From positions 1 through 62,461 of the IMG/VR virus record IMGVR_UViG_3300027719_000005: a stretch of DNA of 62,461 nt; one strand, written 5' to 3'. Below are positions 53,262 through 61,708 of this stretch, piece after piece. Every line of letters begins with the position of its first letter. Position 1 is the first letter of the stretch. Position numbers and translations under genes: made by a program. A model generated the notes under the pieces. The model did not search any database, was not told the DNA's origin, and saw only the letters and a program-made list of their open reading frames with translations. The DNA comes from a virus.

Positions 53262-53473
53262 ATAGAATTTTTTATAAAATAATTGAAAAATAATTACTAA
53301 AATATTTGTAAATACAAACTTTATTGTATTTATTTGTATCCATATACTAATATACGAAATAAATACAACAAGACGCAATACGATACGGTATTTATTTGAC
53401 AAATAAGCATTTCTAGCTTGTAAGCAAGCCAAAAACAGATATGAACACATAGTATTAACATAAAATTATAGTA
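53262..53473. promoter_or_regulatory. Divergent operator/promoter region of the lysis-lysogeny switch
   Basis: An A/T-rich gap between repressor and early genes with dyads. TTATTTG (53392-53398) and CAAATAA (53400-53406) form a perfect palindrome around one base. TTGTAAATACAA near 53309 is a second dyad, and TTGTATTTATTTG at about 53327 and AAATAAATACAAC at about 53357 are related direct or inverted copies. TTTATTTG boxes approximate the TAnnTTTG promoter element. A GCTTG/CAAGC hairpin lies at about 53416-53429. The dyads are probable repressor operators. Confidence 0.6.
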
Positions 53474-53659
53474 ATGAATACAAAAATTAAAATTGAGGGA
53501 AGTGATATTTTGACCGCTTACGAGGCGATGAAAATTCTAAGGTGTAATTCTCACCGATCCATGATTAAAAAACTCAACACTCTCGGAGTTAACTACAAGG
53601 TGGTTAATAGAATTTACATGATTCCAAAAGTATCCCTAGAGGATGCCTTAAACAAATAA
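53474..53659 (+). CDS. Excisionase/Cro-like small HTH protein, 61 aa
   Basis: MerR-like helix-turn-helix: ILTAYEAMKILRCNSHRSMI followed by a wing with YKVVNRIYMIPKVSLEDAL. This matches helix_turn_helix_17/excisionase domains. As the first gene of the rightward early operon, opposite the repressor, it could act as excisionase or Cro. Confidence 0.7.
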   Translation: MNTKIKIEGSDILTAYEAMKILRCNSHRSMIKKLNTLGVNYKVVNRIYMIPKVSLEDALNK

Positions 53660-53670
53660 CAATTAATGAT

Positions 53671-53904
53671 ATGGATGTATTTGAACGACTTGGGGATATT
53701 CTTAATCCCAACAACTCGGAGGTGTTTAGAACAGCTCTAGCAGTGGACAAGATTACAGGTTCCTGTGTAGGATGCCACGAACCTAAAAATGTAAAAGATT
53801 TACAGCAGAGGAAGTACCTGCATCCCTACACAAAGAAATATACCTCAGGGTTATTCTGCAAATCTTGTCTTAATGATCCAGACATTAAACTCCTTGTACG
53901 ATGA
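53671..53904 (+). CDS. Small Cys-containing hypothetical protein, 77 aa
   Basis: Two CxxC-type pairs, CVGC (about 32-35) and CKSC (about 65-68), suggest a single zinc-binding site in a short early protein. Family unknown; it overlaps the next gene by four bases. Confidence 0.55.
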   Translation: MDVFERLGDILNPNNSEVFRTALAVDKITGSCVGCHEPKNVKDLQQRKYLHPYTKKYTSGLFCKSCLNDPDIKLLVR

Positions 53905-54116
53905 TGGCAACACGGAAAAAAGGGGAGCAAGACTCTCAAATAAAGTTCTCCCAGACCGAGAATAGCGGCATTCTACTAATGCCAAGACTTAATACGGCAA
54001 TTTACTATGTAAATGGGATCACTGTTGACACGTTCCGAACAATAGATAAGACTGTAAAGGAAGTGGAAAAGTGGATCGAAGCAAAACGCAAGCATTATAC
54101 CGACCTAAACAAATAA
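53901..54116 (+). CDS. Hypothetical early protein, 71 aa
   Basis: A charged N-terminus, a beta-like central part (GILLMPRLNTAIYYVNG) and a helical C-terminus (KEVEKWIEAKRKHY). No recognised family. It lies three bases before the SbcC-like ATPase gene, suggesting a linked recombination role. Confidence 0.5.
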   Translation: MMATRKKGEQDSQIKFSQTENSGILLMPRLNTAIYYVNGITVDTFRTIDKTVKEVEKWIEAKRKHYTDLNK

Positions 54117-54119
54117 CCT

Positions 54120-56060
54120 ATGGAAATAGCAATTAAGAAATTGATCATTGTCAATTTTAAAAAGGTTAAAAACCTTACCGTTGATTTTAACCAGACAACA
54201 AGTATTTCTGGAGATAACGCAACCTGTAAGACTACAATATTCGATGCCTTTACGTGGCTTCTGTTCGGAAAGGATAGCCATGATAAGAAGGATTTCAACA
54301 TTAAGACCTTAGACCCAACAGGTGTAGCAATACCAATGCTGAATCACGAAGTATCGGGGGTTCTCAGCGTGGATGGCGCACCTGTTGAACTAAGGCGATT
54401 ATACGAGGAGGAGTGGACTAAGAAAAGAGGCTCTGAAATTGCGGAATTTACCGGACACAAAACATCATACTTCTATAATGGTATTCCTTTAAGCCAAAAG
54501 GAGTACCAGGTGAAAATAGACTCTATATGTAATGAGACTCTTTTTAAACTGATCACAAATCCTCTATTCTTTCCAAGTACCAAGTGGCAGGATCAGCGTA
54601 GTATTCTTTTCGATATTGCTGGAAATATCACAAACGAGGAGGTGGCTAGTTCCGATGTTCGCTTCAAGGAGTTACTGGATAGCCTTTCAGGAAAAAGCAT
54701 TGAGGAGTATAAAAAACAGATTGCCTCCAAGAAAAAAGAGCTCAAAGACAAAATTACCCTCATCCCTTCAAGGGTAGATGAGGCCATGAGAATGATCCCC
54801 GAAAAGGTTGAAGGACTTGAAAAGGAGAAAGAGGAGTTAGTAAACTCTATTAGGGCTATTGATGAAGCTATGGCAGATACAAGGCGTAGCAATTTGGAGG
54901 CAGAGGGAAAAAGGAAGGAGCGTCAATCTAAAGTGGTTGAACTATCCAACAAGCAAATGGCTATTATACAGGATGCCTCCAAAAAGGAAAACGATCTTTA
55001 CTACAAGGCCCTTAACCAGAAGGAAGAATTAAAAAGGGTGCTTAGTAGCCATGAATCAACTCTATCCCAATTAGAGAGCGAACATAACACCCTTATAAAT
55101 AAAGGGAATACTCTAAGTTCATCTATCGAAATAAAAAGGGGTGACTTTGCCAAGGTAAAAGCAGAGGAGTACAGCTTTAAGGATAACGATCTTCAATGCC
55201 CTTTATGTAAAAGAGAGTATGAAAATCTGGAGAGTAAAAAAGAAACCCTGCTAAATGATTACAATAATCATAAGGCTAACAGCCTAAAAACTATCAACGA
55301 GGAAGGGTTAAAACTTAAAAATGAACTACTCGCCAACACAACTAAAATAAGCGAGATTAGTGCTGAAATATCCTCCTTGAAAACATTAATTGAGGAAAGC
55401 AAAACGCTCCTATCCACATTTAACAACCTTGAATTTAAAACGGTAGTTCCTCAAAATCTCCCAGAGTGGAATACTCTACAGCAGGAGATTGATACCATCA
55501 ATTCTACCACTGTGGACACTACTGATATATCCGATCTTATATCTGAAAGACAGCTGTTGGATGTGAAACTAGGGGAGGTAAATAAGAAAATTCAAGTTCA
55601 GAGTTTAATCCCAGAGATCGAAAAGAGGGTAGAAGAGTTAAATAATCAGTTAAAAACCTTATCCCAAGAACTTGCCTCATTTGAGAAGGTTGAATTTATA
55701 ATACAGGACTTCACCAAGGCTAAAATTGGCATGGTGGAAAATAGGATCAACTCACTTTTTGAAGTGGTGCGATTTAAACTATTCAACACTCAAATAAATG
55801 GAGGTGAAGAGGAAACCTGTGAAATATCGGTAGATGGAGTTCCTTTCTCTGACTTAAATACAGCCATGAAAACCTACGCTGGAATGGATGTGATCAATGC
55901 TATCTCAAAACACAAGGATGTGTACGCTCCTATATTCATTGATAATAGAGAATCAATAACCCGAATACCAAAAACACATGCTCAAATTATTAATCTTTTA
56001 AAGGTAACAGGGCAGAAAGAACTAATGGTGAAACATACAGAAGATTTAAAAACCGCTTAA
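54120..56060 (+). CDS. SbcC/RecF/Rad50-like ATPase, 646 aa
   Basis: N-terminal and C-terminal ATPase parts are separated by a long coiled coil with a Rad50-type zinc hook CPLC near residue 360. The C-terminal Walker B-like segment is PIFIDNRES near residue 605. The P-loop at 31-39 reads GDNATCKTT: Cys36 replaces the usual last Gly of the Gly-Lys-Thr motif, which could weaken ATP binding. It probably works with RecT and the adjacent MBL-fold protein in end processing and recombination. Confidence 0.82.
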   Translation: MEIAIKKLIIVNFKKVKNLTVDFNQTTSISGDNATCKTTIFDAFTWLLFGKDSHDKKDFNIKTLDPTGVAIPMLNHEVSGVLSVDGAPVELRRLYEEEWTKKRGSEIAEFTGHKTSYFYNGIPLSQKEYQVKIDSICNETLFKLITNPLFFPSTKWQDQRSILFDIAGNITNEEVASSDVRFKELLDSLSGKSIEEYKKQIASKKKELKDKITLIPSRVDEAMRMIPEKVEGLEKEKEELVNSIRAIDEAMADTRRSNLEAEGKRKERQSKVVELSNKQMAIIQDASKKENDLYYKALNQKEELKRVLSSHESTLSQLESEHNTLINKGNTLSSSIEIKRGDFAKVKAEEYSFKDNDLQCPLCKREYENLESKKETLLNDYNNHKANSLKTINEEGLKLKNELLANTTKISEISAEISSLKTLIEESKTLLSTFNNLEFKTVVPQNLPEWNTLQQEIDTINSTTVDTTDISDLISERQLLDVKLGEVNKKIQVQSLIPEIEKRVEELNNQLKTLSQELASFEKVEFIIQDFTKAKIGMVENRINSLFEVVRFKLFNTQINGGEEETCEISVDGVPFSDLNTAMKTYAGMDVINAISKHKDVYAPIFIDNRESITRIPKTHAQIINLLKVTGQKELMVKHTEDLKTA

Positions 56061-56070
56061 TAGTACAATT

Positions 56071-56907
56071 ATGGAAGCAAAATTAGCAACAACGACAAGT
56101 TCGACACCCCAGGTGTTCAACTTTTTCAACCCAGAACATTTTGAAACCATGCAAAGGGTCTGTAAAATGTTCGCCAACTCAGAGTTGGTACCTGATATGT
56201 ATAAAATCAGTAAGGATAACCCAGAGGCAAAGGCTGTGGCAAACTGCATGATTGCGGTAGAAATAGCCACAAGAATAGGTGCGTCTCCTTTAATGGTTAT
56301 GCAAAACATGACTCCTATTTACGGTAAGCCTTCATGGAGTTCTAAGTTTTTAATCGCTACTGTAAATTCTTGCGGAAGATTTGAGGCTTTAATGTTTAAG
56401 TTCATAAACTTGGGAAAAGTAGGGAAAGTGAACTACACTGAATATGTGTGGGAGAATAGCAAAAAAGTTCAAAAGATTAGAGAGTTTGATGGAACTAATG
56501 TGGATAATTTAGAATGCATCGCCTTCACTAACTCAAAAGGGAATAACGTTATTTTAGAATCATCTCCTGTATCTATTTTAATGGCAATTAAAGAAGGATG
56601 GTACACGAAGAACGGCTCAAAATGGCCGACAATGACTCGTCAAATGTTAACATATAGAAGTGCTTCTTTTTGGACTTCCGCTTACGCTCCAGAATTATCA
56701 ATGGGAATGAAAACCGTTGAAGAAATTAGAGACATTGAGGATGCGGAGTGCGAGGTAATCACCGATAAAAAAACAAGAGACAATGCCATACAAGAATTGG
56801 CTAACTCTCAAGAGATACCTATTCAAGAAATAGCAGAAGAACTAATTCCTGATAAAAAAACAGAAGAAGTAAAGAGTGACCCTAAACAAGAAGATATAGC
56901 CTTCTAA
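56071..56907 (+). CDS. recT: RecT-family single-strand annealing protein, 278 aa
   Basis: The body (about residues 15-215) has the RecT-type core, with AVEIATRIGASPLMVMQNMTP, then WSSKFLIATVNSCGRFEAL and a conserved RSASFW aromatic segment. The last 40 residues are an acidic, disordered tail. It anneals complementary single strands during phage recombination. It lies downstream of the SbcC-like ATPase and shares a base with the next start. Confidence 0.82.
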   Translation: MEAKLATTTSSTPQVFNFFNPEHFETMQRVCKMFANSELVPDMYKISKDNPEAKAVANCMIAVEIATRIGASPLMVMQNMTPIYGKPSWSSKFLIATVNSCGRFEALMFKFINLGKVGKVNYTEYVWENSKKVQKIREFDGTNVDNLECIAFTNSKGNNVILESSPVSILMAIKEGWYTKNGSKWPTMTRQMLTYRSASFWTSAYAPELSMGMKTVEEIRDIEDAECEVITDKKTRDNAIQELANSQEIPIQEIAEELIPDKKTEEVKSDPKQEDIAF

Positions 56908-57620
56908 TGGAACTAAGAGTACTTGGATCGAACAGTGCTGGCAATGGTTATATTCTAACCAATAATAGGGAAACCCTGCTGTTGGAGTGTGGAGTTAAAC
57001 CATTGGAGGTGAAAAAATCACTTGATTTTGATATATCTACCATTGCTGGTGCTGTTGTTTCTCATTCTCACAACGATCATTCAAAGTACATTAAAGACTA
57101 CCTAGAGCTAGGAATAGTGGTTGTATCCGGGGAGGAAACATTTGAGGCTAAAGGAATAGTTAACCACAACGCAAAACCAGTTAAGGCATTGAAGAGTTAC
57201 AAACTGGGGAATTTCAAGATTATTCCTTTTGACTTAAAGCATGATGTTCCCTGTTTTGGATACCTGATTGATCACGATGAAATGGGAAGGTTGATATTTA
57301 TTACAGATACATACCTATGCAAGTACACCTTCCCTAATGTTAACCACTGGCTAGTAGAGGCTAATTACTCCGATGATATACTAAGCAGAAGTAATTGTCC
57401 ATACAAGAGGAGGGTTTACACCTCTCACATGAGTTTAGAAACTGCAAAATCTATGCTTTTAGCCAACGATCTATCCAAGACTGGGGTAATTGTACTGTGT
57501 CACCTTTCCGATGGTCATAGCGATGAGAAAAGGTTTGTTCAGGAGGTTCAGGAGCAGTTTGGAATTGCTGTAGTGGCCGCTAATAAAAATGTAACCGTTA
57601 ATCTAACAAAGGTATGCTAG
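56907..57620 (+). CDS. MBL-fold hydrolase, nuclease candidate, 237 aa
   Basis: Metallo-beta-lactamase fold: HSHNDHSK at 53-60 (HxHxDH), later His in LKHDVP, Asp in FITDT and His in LCHLSDGH. These bind two metal ions. The closest look is to YycJ/WalJ-type nucleases, and here it sits right after recT where other phages carry a 5'-3' exonuclease. It is therefore probably the partner that makes single-stranded DNA for RecT. Function inferred. Confidence 0.8.
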   Translation: MELRVLGSNSAGNGYILTNNRETLLLECGVKPLEVKKSLDFDISTIAGAVVSHSHNDHSKYIKDYLELGIVVVSGEETFEAKGIVNHNAKPVKALKSYKLGNFKIIPFDLKHDVPCFGYLIDHDEMGRLIFITDTYLCKYTFPNVNHWLVEANYSDDILSRSNCPYKRRVYTSHMSLETAKSMLLANDLSKTGVIVLCHLSDGHSDEKRFVQEVQEQFGIAVVAANKNVTVNLTKVC

Positions 57621-58000
57621 AGGAGTGCAATAATATACAGGCTTGGATGTACGAGGAGCGAGGTGATAGCCTAGCGGAGATAATAGAGCGAGGCAATACG
57701 GCCAACGATTACATTGCTAGAACTGGAGAAATGCTTGCCGATGCCAAGAGAATACTCAGGGAGAAGATGAGAAGTGAAATAATGAAAGACCTTATTGATG
57801 TGATTAATAAAACTCCCTACATGACCTCTAAAGCCATTAATGCCCTTGTAGAATCACTATGCAGTAACGAGCATTACTTGGTGGATAAACTCGAAAGGTT
57901 AAACCACTCCCTAGTTAAAGAGCATGAATGGTGCCGAACTAGAGTATCGTTAGCAAAACAGGAAATGCAGTATGATCTATTTGTAAATAAACCACGATGA
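57614..58000 (+). CDS. Helical hypothetical protein, 128 aa
   Basis: Nearly all-helical, charged and without Cys clusters or catalytic motifs. It overlaps the MBL gene by seven bases and ninG by four, so it is embedded in the recombination operon and may bind one of these proteins. Confidence 0.5.
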   Translation: MLEECNNIQAWMYEERGDSLAEIIERGNTANDYIARTGEMLADAKRILREKMRSEIMKDLIDVINKTPYMTSKAINALVESLCSNEHYLVDKLERLNHSLVKEHEWCRTRVSLAKQEMQYDLFVNKPR

Positions 58001-58398
58001 GTCCAGTAGTTATAAAAAAACTAGACGAGGTATTCTCTGAGTTTATAAGACTTCGGGATGCCGATAGCAATGGAATTGTTCACTGTATATCGTGTAAAAA
58101 CCCATTCCATTGGAAGAGTGTTGATGCTGGTCATTTTATTCCACGATCCAACATGGCTACTCGCTTTAATGAAATAAATGTAAACGGCCAATGTAAGGAC
58201 TGTAACCAGTTTAAAAGCGGGAATACTGTTGCATACCTCCGAGGACTGAGAGAAAAATACGGACAACGAGGGGTAGATGAACTTATGGCCTACAAAAATC
58301 AAACTGCTAAAATTTCAGACAGTGAAGGCCAAGGAATGATTAAGGAGTACAAGGGAAAAATCAAAATATTAAAAGAGGAAAAGTACCAAGGATGTTAA
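57997..58398 (+). CDS. ninG: NinG/Rap-type recombination nuclease
   Basis: It matches lambda NinG: CISCKNPFHW, then the DAGHFIPRSNMATRFNEINV segment and QCKDCNQFKSGNT, giving two CxxC pairs and the HNH-like 'AGHF.pR' core. NinG-type proteins process recombination junctions. The 133-residue length is shorter than lambda NinG, lacking its N-terminal extension. Confidence 0.82.
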   Translation: MSPVVIKKLDEVFSEFIRLRDADSNGIVHCISCKNPFHWKSVDAGHFIPRSNMATRFNEINVNGQCKDCNQFKSGNTVAYLRGLREKYGQRGVDELMAYKNQTAKISDSEGQGMIKEYKGKIKILKEEKYQGC

Positions 58399-58597
58399 CC
58401 GAGGGTTATATCCCCCATAAACTAGGAGAAACTTCGCTTCTATGAGGGTTAAGAATAGTTGTTGATAATGAACCTAAGGATGTCTATGAAACATTTTCAA
58501 CAAGGAATATAGCAGGGGGTATGTAAAAAGGAAACTGCAATTCTTAGCAAAGGGCGTTACCTCCACGATACGGAGGTTAATTTTAAAACTTAAAACT
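58399..58597 (+). ncRNA. Structured intergenic segment, possible ncRNA or leader
   Basis: A 199-base gap with no gene. It contains three stem candidates: CCCCATA/TATGAGGG at about 58413-58448 (one mismatch); TTGTTGA-T-AATG (58459-58470) paired with CATT-T-TCAACAA (58492-58503), 11 pairs and one mismatch; and ACCTCC/GGAGGT at about 58559-58577 followed by a T-rich stretch. The last could be a terminator or an anti-SD hairpin. The density of stems suggests a structured RNA upstream of the next gene, but function is unknown. Confidence 0.45.
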
Positions 58598-58870
58598 ATG
58601 TATTTCAACACGACAAAACTAAAAGGTACTATACTTAGTCTTTTCGAGGAGAAGGCCAAGAACCAGGATGAGGATGTGCTAAGAGCATTTAGAATACTCA
58701 AAACAGCCTCCCCTTCGAAGGTGTATGATTACATACAAACCAAGAGTCCACTAACCTCCATCAGAAGGTCTATTTACAACCTGACCAAAGAGGGAAGATT
58801 GACTAAAACCGATAAAAAGGTCATCGGGAAATACGGCAGACCTGAATATGTATGGATTTTTAAAAACTGA
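58598..58870 (+). CDS. Winged-helix-like protein, 90 aa
   Basis: The helix-turn-helix-like pattern (DYIQTKSPLTSIRRSIYNL) and a beta wing (GRLTKTDKKVIGKYGRPEYVW) fit a winged-helix DNA-binding domain of the kind in phage replication regulators. It is followed by ssb four bases downstream. Confidence 0.6.
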   Translation: MYFNTTKLKGTILSLFEEKAKNQDEDVLRAFRILKTASPSKVYDYIQTKSPLTSIRRSIYNLTKEGRLTKTDKKVIGKYGRPEYVWIFKN

Positions 58871-58874
58871 TATT

Positions 58875-59291
58875 ATGGTAAACAAGGTTATTCTAGTCGG
58901 AAATGTAGGGAAAGAACCCGAAGTAAAACATCTTGATAGCGGAGTTTCTGTTGCTCGACTATCGCTTGCTACAAATGAAACATACACCGACAAATCGGGG
59001 AAAAAAGTAACGCAAACGGAATGGCATAATATTGTCATCTGGAGAGGATTGGCAGAGGTGGTGGAAAAATACGTTAAAAGCGGCCATCCTTTATACATTG
59101 AAGGGAAACTACGCTATTCTACCTACGAGGACAAAGAAGGCAAAAAACAGTACAGAACGGAGATTATTTGCGACAATTTAAGGATGCTTGGAGGTAAAAG
59201 CGACAAGCAAGAAGTAGAAGCGCAAGAACCCACTTTGCCTCCAACACAGGATTTTAATGTCAATGTTCCGGGCGATGATTTACCATTCTAA
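58875..59291 (+). CDS. ssb: Single-stranded DNA-binding protein
   Basis: Start at 58875 gives MVNKVILVGNVGKEPEV, the typical SSB beginning. The OB fold includes WHNIVIWRGLAEVVEKYVKSG and LYIEGKLRYSTYEDKEGK, and the last residues DDLPF match the acidic tail that binds partner proteins. A longer in-frame start at 58848 overlaps the previous gene and is unlikely. 138 residues is the usual size. Confidence 0.95.
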   Translation: MVNKVILVGNVGKEPEVKHLDSGVSVARLSLATNETYTDKSGKKVTQTEWHNIVIWRGLAEVVEKYVKSGHPLYIEGKLRYSTYEDKEGKKQYRTEIICDNLRMLGGKSDKQEVEAQEPTLPPTQDFNVNVPGDDLPF

Positions 59292-59302
59292 CTCATATTA
59301 TT

Positions 59303-60094
59303 ATGGCTCTAAGAGATCAACCGTATTTGCCTCTTTTTATTCAAGATATAATGACTGATGAAAAGCTAAATGAATGTAGCGCATCAACTCATGGAATATA
59401 CATAAAGGGGATAATGTGCTTAATGCACAAATCGGATGAGTATGGTAAACTTTTGTTAAAACAAAATTACAAACAAACTTCCGACACGAGTTTAAATTTT
59501 GGTTTGCAACTTACCAAACATTTGCCCTATTCACCGCAAGAAATAAAAATTGCCATTGATGAATTAATAAGAGAGCGTGTTTGTTTTTTTGAAGATGATT
59601 ATTTGTGTCAAAAGCGCATGATTAGGGATAATGACATTAGTGAATCGAGGAGTAAGGCAGGAAAAAAAGGAGGTGGAAATCCAACATTTGTTAAAACAAA
59701 ATCACAAACAAAACCACAAACAAACACTGAATATGAATATGAAAATGAATATGAAATTATAAATAATAAAAAGGAGCAAATTAAAATTTTGTGCAAGGAT
59801 AATTTTGAAAGTGTTCTAACCGCATTTGGAAAGTGGAGGAATTATCTACTAAAACAGCACGAAGTTGTTCTACAGGAAAATGAGTTTACCTACGACATAC
59901 TTCTGGATGCAATAAAGCGCATTGGTGCGGATAAATTAATTGAGGCGATAGATTATAGCATTGTATCCAGATTTAAGAAGATATACGAGCAAAAGGATTA
60001 CCCTAAAAAAGAATCCAAACAAGACCAAACACACCCTAAAAAAGTTAATGACGCATGGAGCGAAAAGAAGAAAAAACTGGGAATAGAGGGGTAA
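59303..60094 (+). CDS. Replisome organiser-like protein, 263 aa
   Basis: The N-terminal domain (PLFIQDIMTDEKLNECS, GIYIKGIMCLMHKS) resembles phage replication initiator/organiser domains of the Lin1244 or DUF4373 type. A Lys/Gln/Thr linker (about 120-145) leads to a helical DnaD-like C-terminal part. Such proteins bind the origin and recruit the helicase loader, which here is the next gene, overlapping by 40 bases. Confidence 0.65.
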   Translation: MALRDQPYLPLFIQDIMTDEKLNECSASTHGIYIKGIMCLMHKSDEYGKLLLKQNYKQTSDTSLNFGLQLTKHLPYSPQEIKIAIDELIRERVCFFEDDYLCQKRMIRDNDISESRSKAGKKGGGNPTFVKTKSQTKPQTNTEYEYENEYEIINNKKEQIKILCKDNFESVLTAFGKWRNYLLKQHEVVLQENEFTYDILLDAIKRIGADKLIEAIDYSIVSRFKKIYEQKDYPKKESKQDQTHPKKVNDAWSEKKKKLGIEG

Positions 60095-60711
60095 TTGAGC
60101 GTATTCAGTACATCCCTTTCAAAATGGAGTTAGCCTTGAAGTACTTCTATAAGATTTTAACCGCTTTTGAGCCTAACTACCGGATGAGCAAGTTTAATGA
60201 GCAGGTTGTAATTGATATTATCAACTATGTACACGGATCGGAAGGGAACTACGATAATAGCAAAGCAATAGGCTTTATAGGATCAACTGGAAGTGGAAAG
60301 ACACTAACCATGAAAGCAATGATTGAGTACATGAAAATTGATGAGGTTAAATGCTTCTGTGGTGCAAGAGTTATTCCATTTTACCCTACAGAGATGATGA
60401 GCATTAGACAGTATCAGGGAATGTATGAAACAAACGGATACGATGGCTTAGAGGCAACATTTAGGAGGTTTAACATCATCGTGGACGAACTAGGCGCAGA
60501 GCGAGGAGCAAGTAAGCATTACGGCAATGAGATCAATATTGTTGAAGCAATCATTGAGGAACGGTATAGCCGGGGCAATATTACCAACTTCACCAGTAAT
60601 TGCACCGAGGCAGAATTGGAGGAGAAGTATGGAGATAGAGTTTACTCCCGAATGAAGGAGAAAACAAACATCATTGAATTTTTAGACAAGGATTGGAGAT
60701 TAGACAAATAA
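60055..60711 (+). CDS. dnaC: DnaC-like helicase loader ATPase
   Basis: The P-loop GSTGSGKT is at 76-83 and the Walker B segment NIIVDELGAE near 138-147; the AAA+ layout and 218-residue size fit DnaC/IstB-type loaders. It would load the host replicative helicase (no phage helicase is present). The start codon lies 40 bases inside the previous gene, in another frame. Confidence 0.82.
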   Translation: MERKEEKTGNRGVIERIQYIPFKMELALKYFYKILTAFEPNYRMSKFNEQVVIDIINYVHGSEGNYDNSKAIGFIGSTGSGKTLTMKAMIEYMKIDEVKCFCGARVIPFYPTEMMSIRQYQGMYETNGYDGLEATFRRFNIIVDELGAERGASKHYGNEINIVEAIIEERYSRGNITNFTSNCTEAELEEKYGDRVYSRMKEKTNIIEFLDKDWRLDK

Positions 60712-60730
60712 CAACTTAACCTATAAACCT

Positions 60731-61042
60731 ATGAGCGCAATTAAAGAATTTTTATCGTTTGTACTAGAGTACGGCAAGGCTAATATCAGAAATAGACGAT
60801 TGATGGCCGCAGAAAGAATTGCTTTGCGATTAACCAACAAGGACAGAAGAACCCGGTATATAATCCGAGGTCGTGGAAATAAGTACATTATTTTCACCAA
60901 TATGGAGGTTGATACCTTGAAAAACAGAGGAATCCTTCGGGCTGACCTGAATATTTACACGTTGTCGATTATATGCGACAGTGAAATAGCCTATTGTGGA
61001 TCAAGAGGAGGGGCTTATATAAAAGGCAAACAAAATGGCTAA
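60731..61042 (+). CDS. Hypothetical protein, 103 aa
   Basis: Basic, with RNRRLMAAERIALRLTNKDR followed by a beta-rich part (YIIRGRGNKYIIFTNMEVD). Possible nucleic-acid binding, but the family is not recognised. Overlaps the DnaA-domain gene by eight bases. Confidence 0.5.
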   Translation: MSAIKEFLSFVLEYGKANIRNRRLMAAERIALRLTNKDRRTRYIIRGRGNKYIIFTNMEVDTLKNRGILRADLNIYTLSIICDSEIAYCGSRGGAYIKGKQNG

Positions 61043-61601
61043 TTCATACGGAGAAGTAATTATAGAATGTATCTGTAATTACTACACGATTAATCTGGAG
61101 GAGTACTACAGTAAACTGAAAATCAGGAAGAGAGAATTTGTTAACGCGAGACAGTTAACCATGTTCTTCCTGTTTGAGTTTACTCGTTACTCCCAGTCAA
61201 AGATTGGCAGTTTGGGTGGAGGAAAGGACCACGCCACTGCCATTCATGCAAAAAAAACTGTAATAAATCTTATTGACACAGATAAGGAGTACGCTAATAC
61301 TGTTGACACTTTGAGGGAGATAATCAAGATAAGACTAGAACAGTTTGAGGCTCAACAACCAGTAGATAAAGAAAAAGCAGAGTATAAAGAGCCGGAGTTT
61401 ATTAAATTAAGAAACATAACCATAGAGAAACGACTTGATGGGATGAGATGGCATATCATTATCGTTAAGAATGACAACAAGCCTATCACAGTTAATGATA
61501 TTGTTTACGCCAAAGTAAAAGTCAACATAGGGAAAGAATTAACACTTCCCATCCCTGATTGCATTTCCAAATCCAACGAAATACACCTCTGGGAAGTCTA
61601 G
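61035..61601 (+). CDS. DnaA domain-IV-containing protein, 188 aa
   Basis: Residues about 35-85 match the DNA-binding domain IV of DnaA: ARQLTMFFLFEFTRYSQSKIG followed by GGGKDHATAIHAKK (61-74), the signature that reads DnaA boxes. There is no AAA+ domain, so it cannot unwind DNA alone; it may mark the phage origin or compete with host DnaA. The C-terminal half is of unknown, beta-rich type. It follows the loader in the replication operon. Confidence 0.8.
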   Translation: MANSYGEVIIECICNYYTINLEEYYSKLKIRKREFVNARQLTMFFLFEFTRYSQSKIGSLGGGKDHATAIHAKKTVINLIDTDKEYANTVDTLREIIKIRLEQFEAQQPVDKEKAEYKEPEFIKLRNITIEKRLDGMRWHIIIVKNDNKPITVNDIVYAKVKVNIGKELTLPIPDCISKSNEIHLWEV

Positions 61602-61682
61602 TAAATTAGGTCACATTAAAAATATTTTGACAAACGTATTAAAATATATTGTATAAAATACATAAAATACAACAAAATACTA

Positions 61683-61690
61683 TATATTTG
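61683..61690 (+). promoter_or_regulatory. TAnnTTTG promoter box
   Basis: TATATTTG fits the Bacteroidetes -7 element and lies 18 bases before the ATG at 61709, within a very A/T-rich gap (61602-61708) containing repeated AAAATAC units. Confidence 0.5.
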
Positions 61691-61708
61691 TTTTCAAATA
61701 ATAGACCA

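Noticed and set aside
53262-53450. Longer start for the repressor (63 extra residues)
   Set aside because: The extension is hydrophobic, overlaps the operator dyads and is not typical of repressors; MTDKERIEYIL at 53261 is the normal start.
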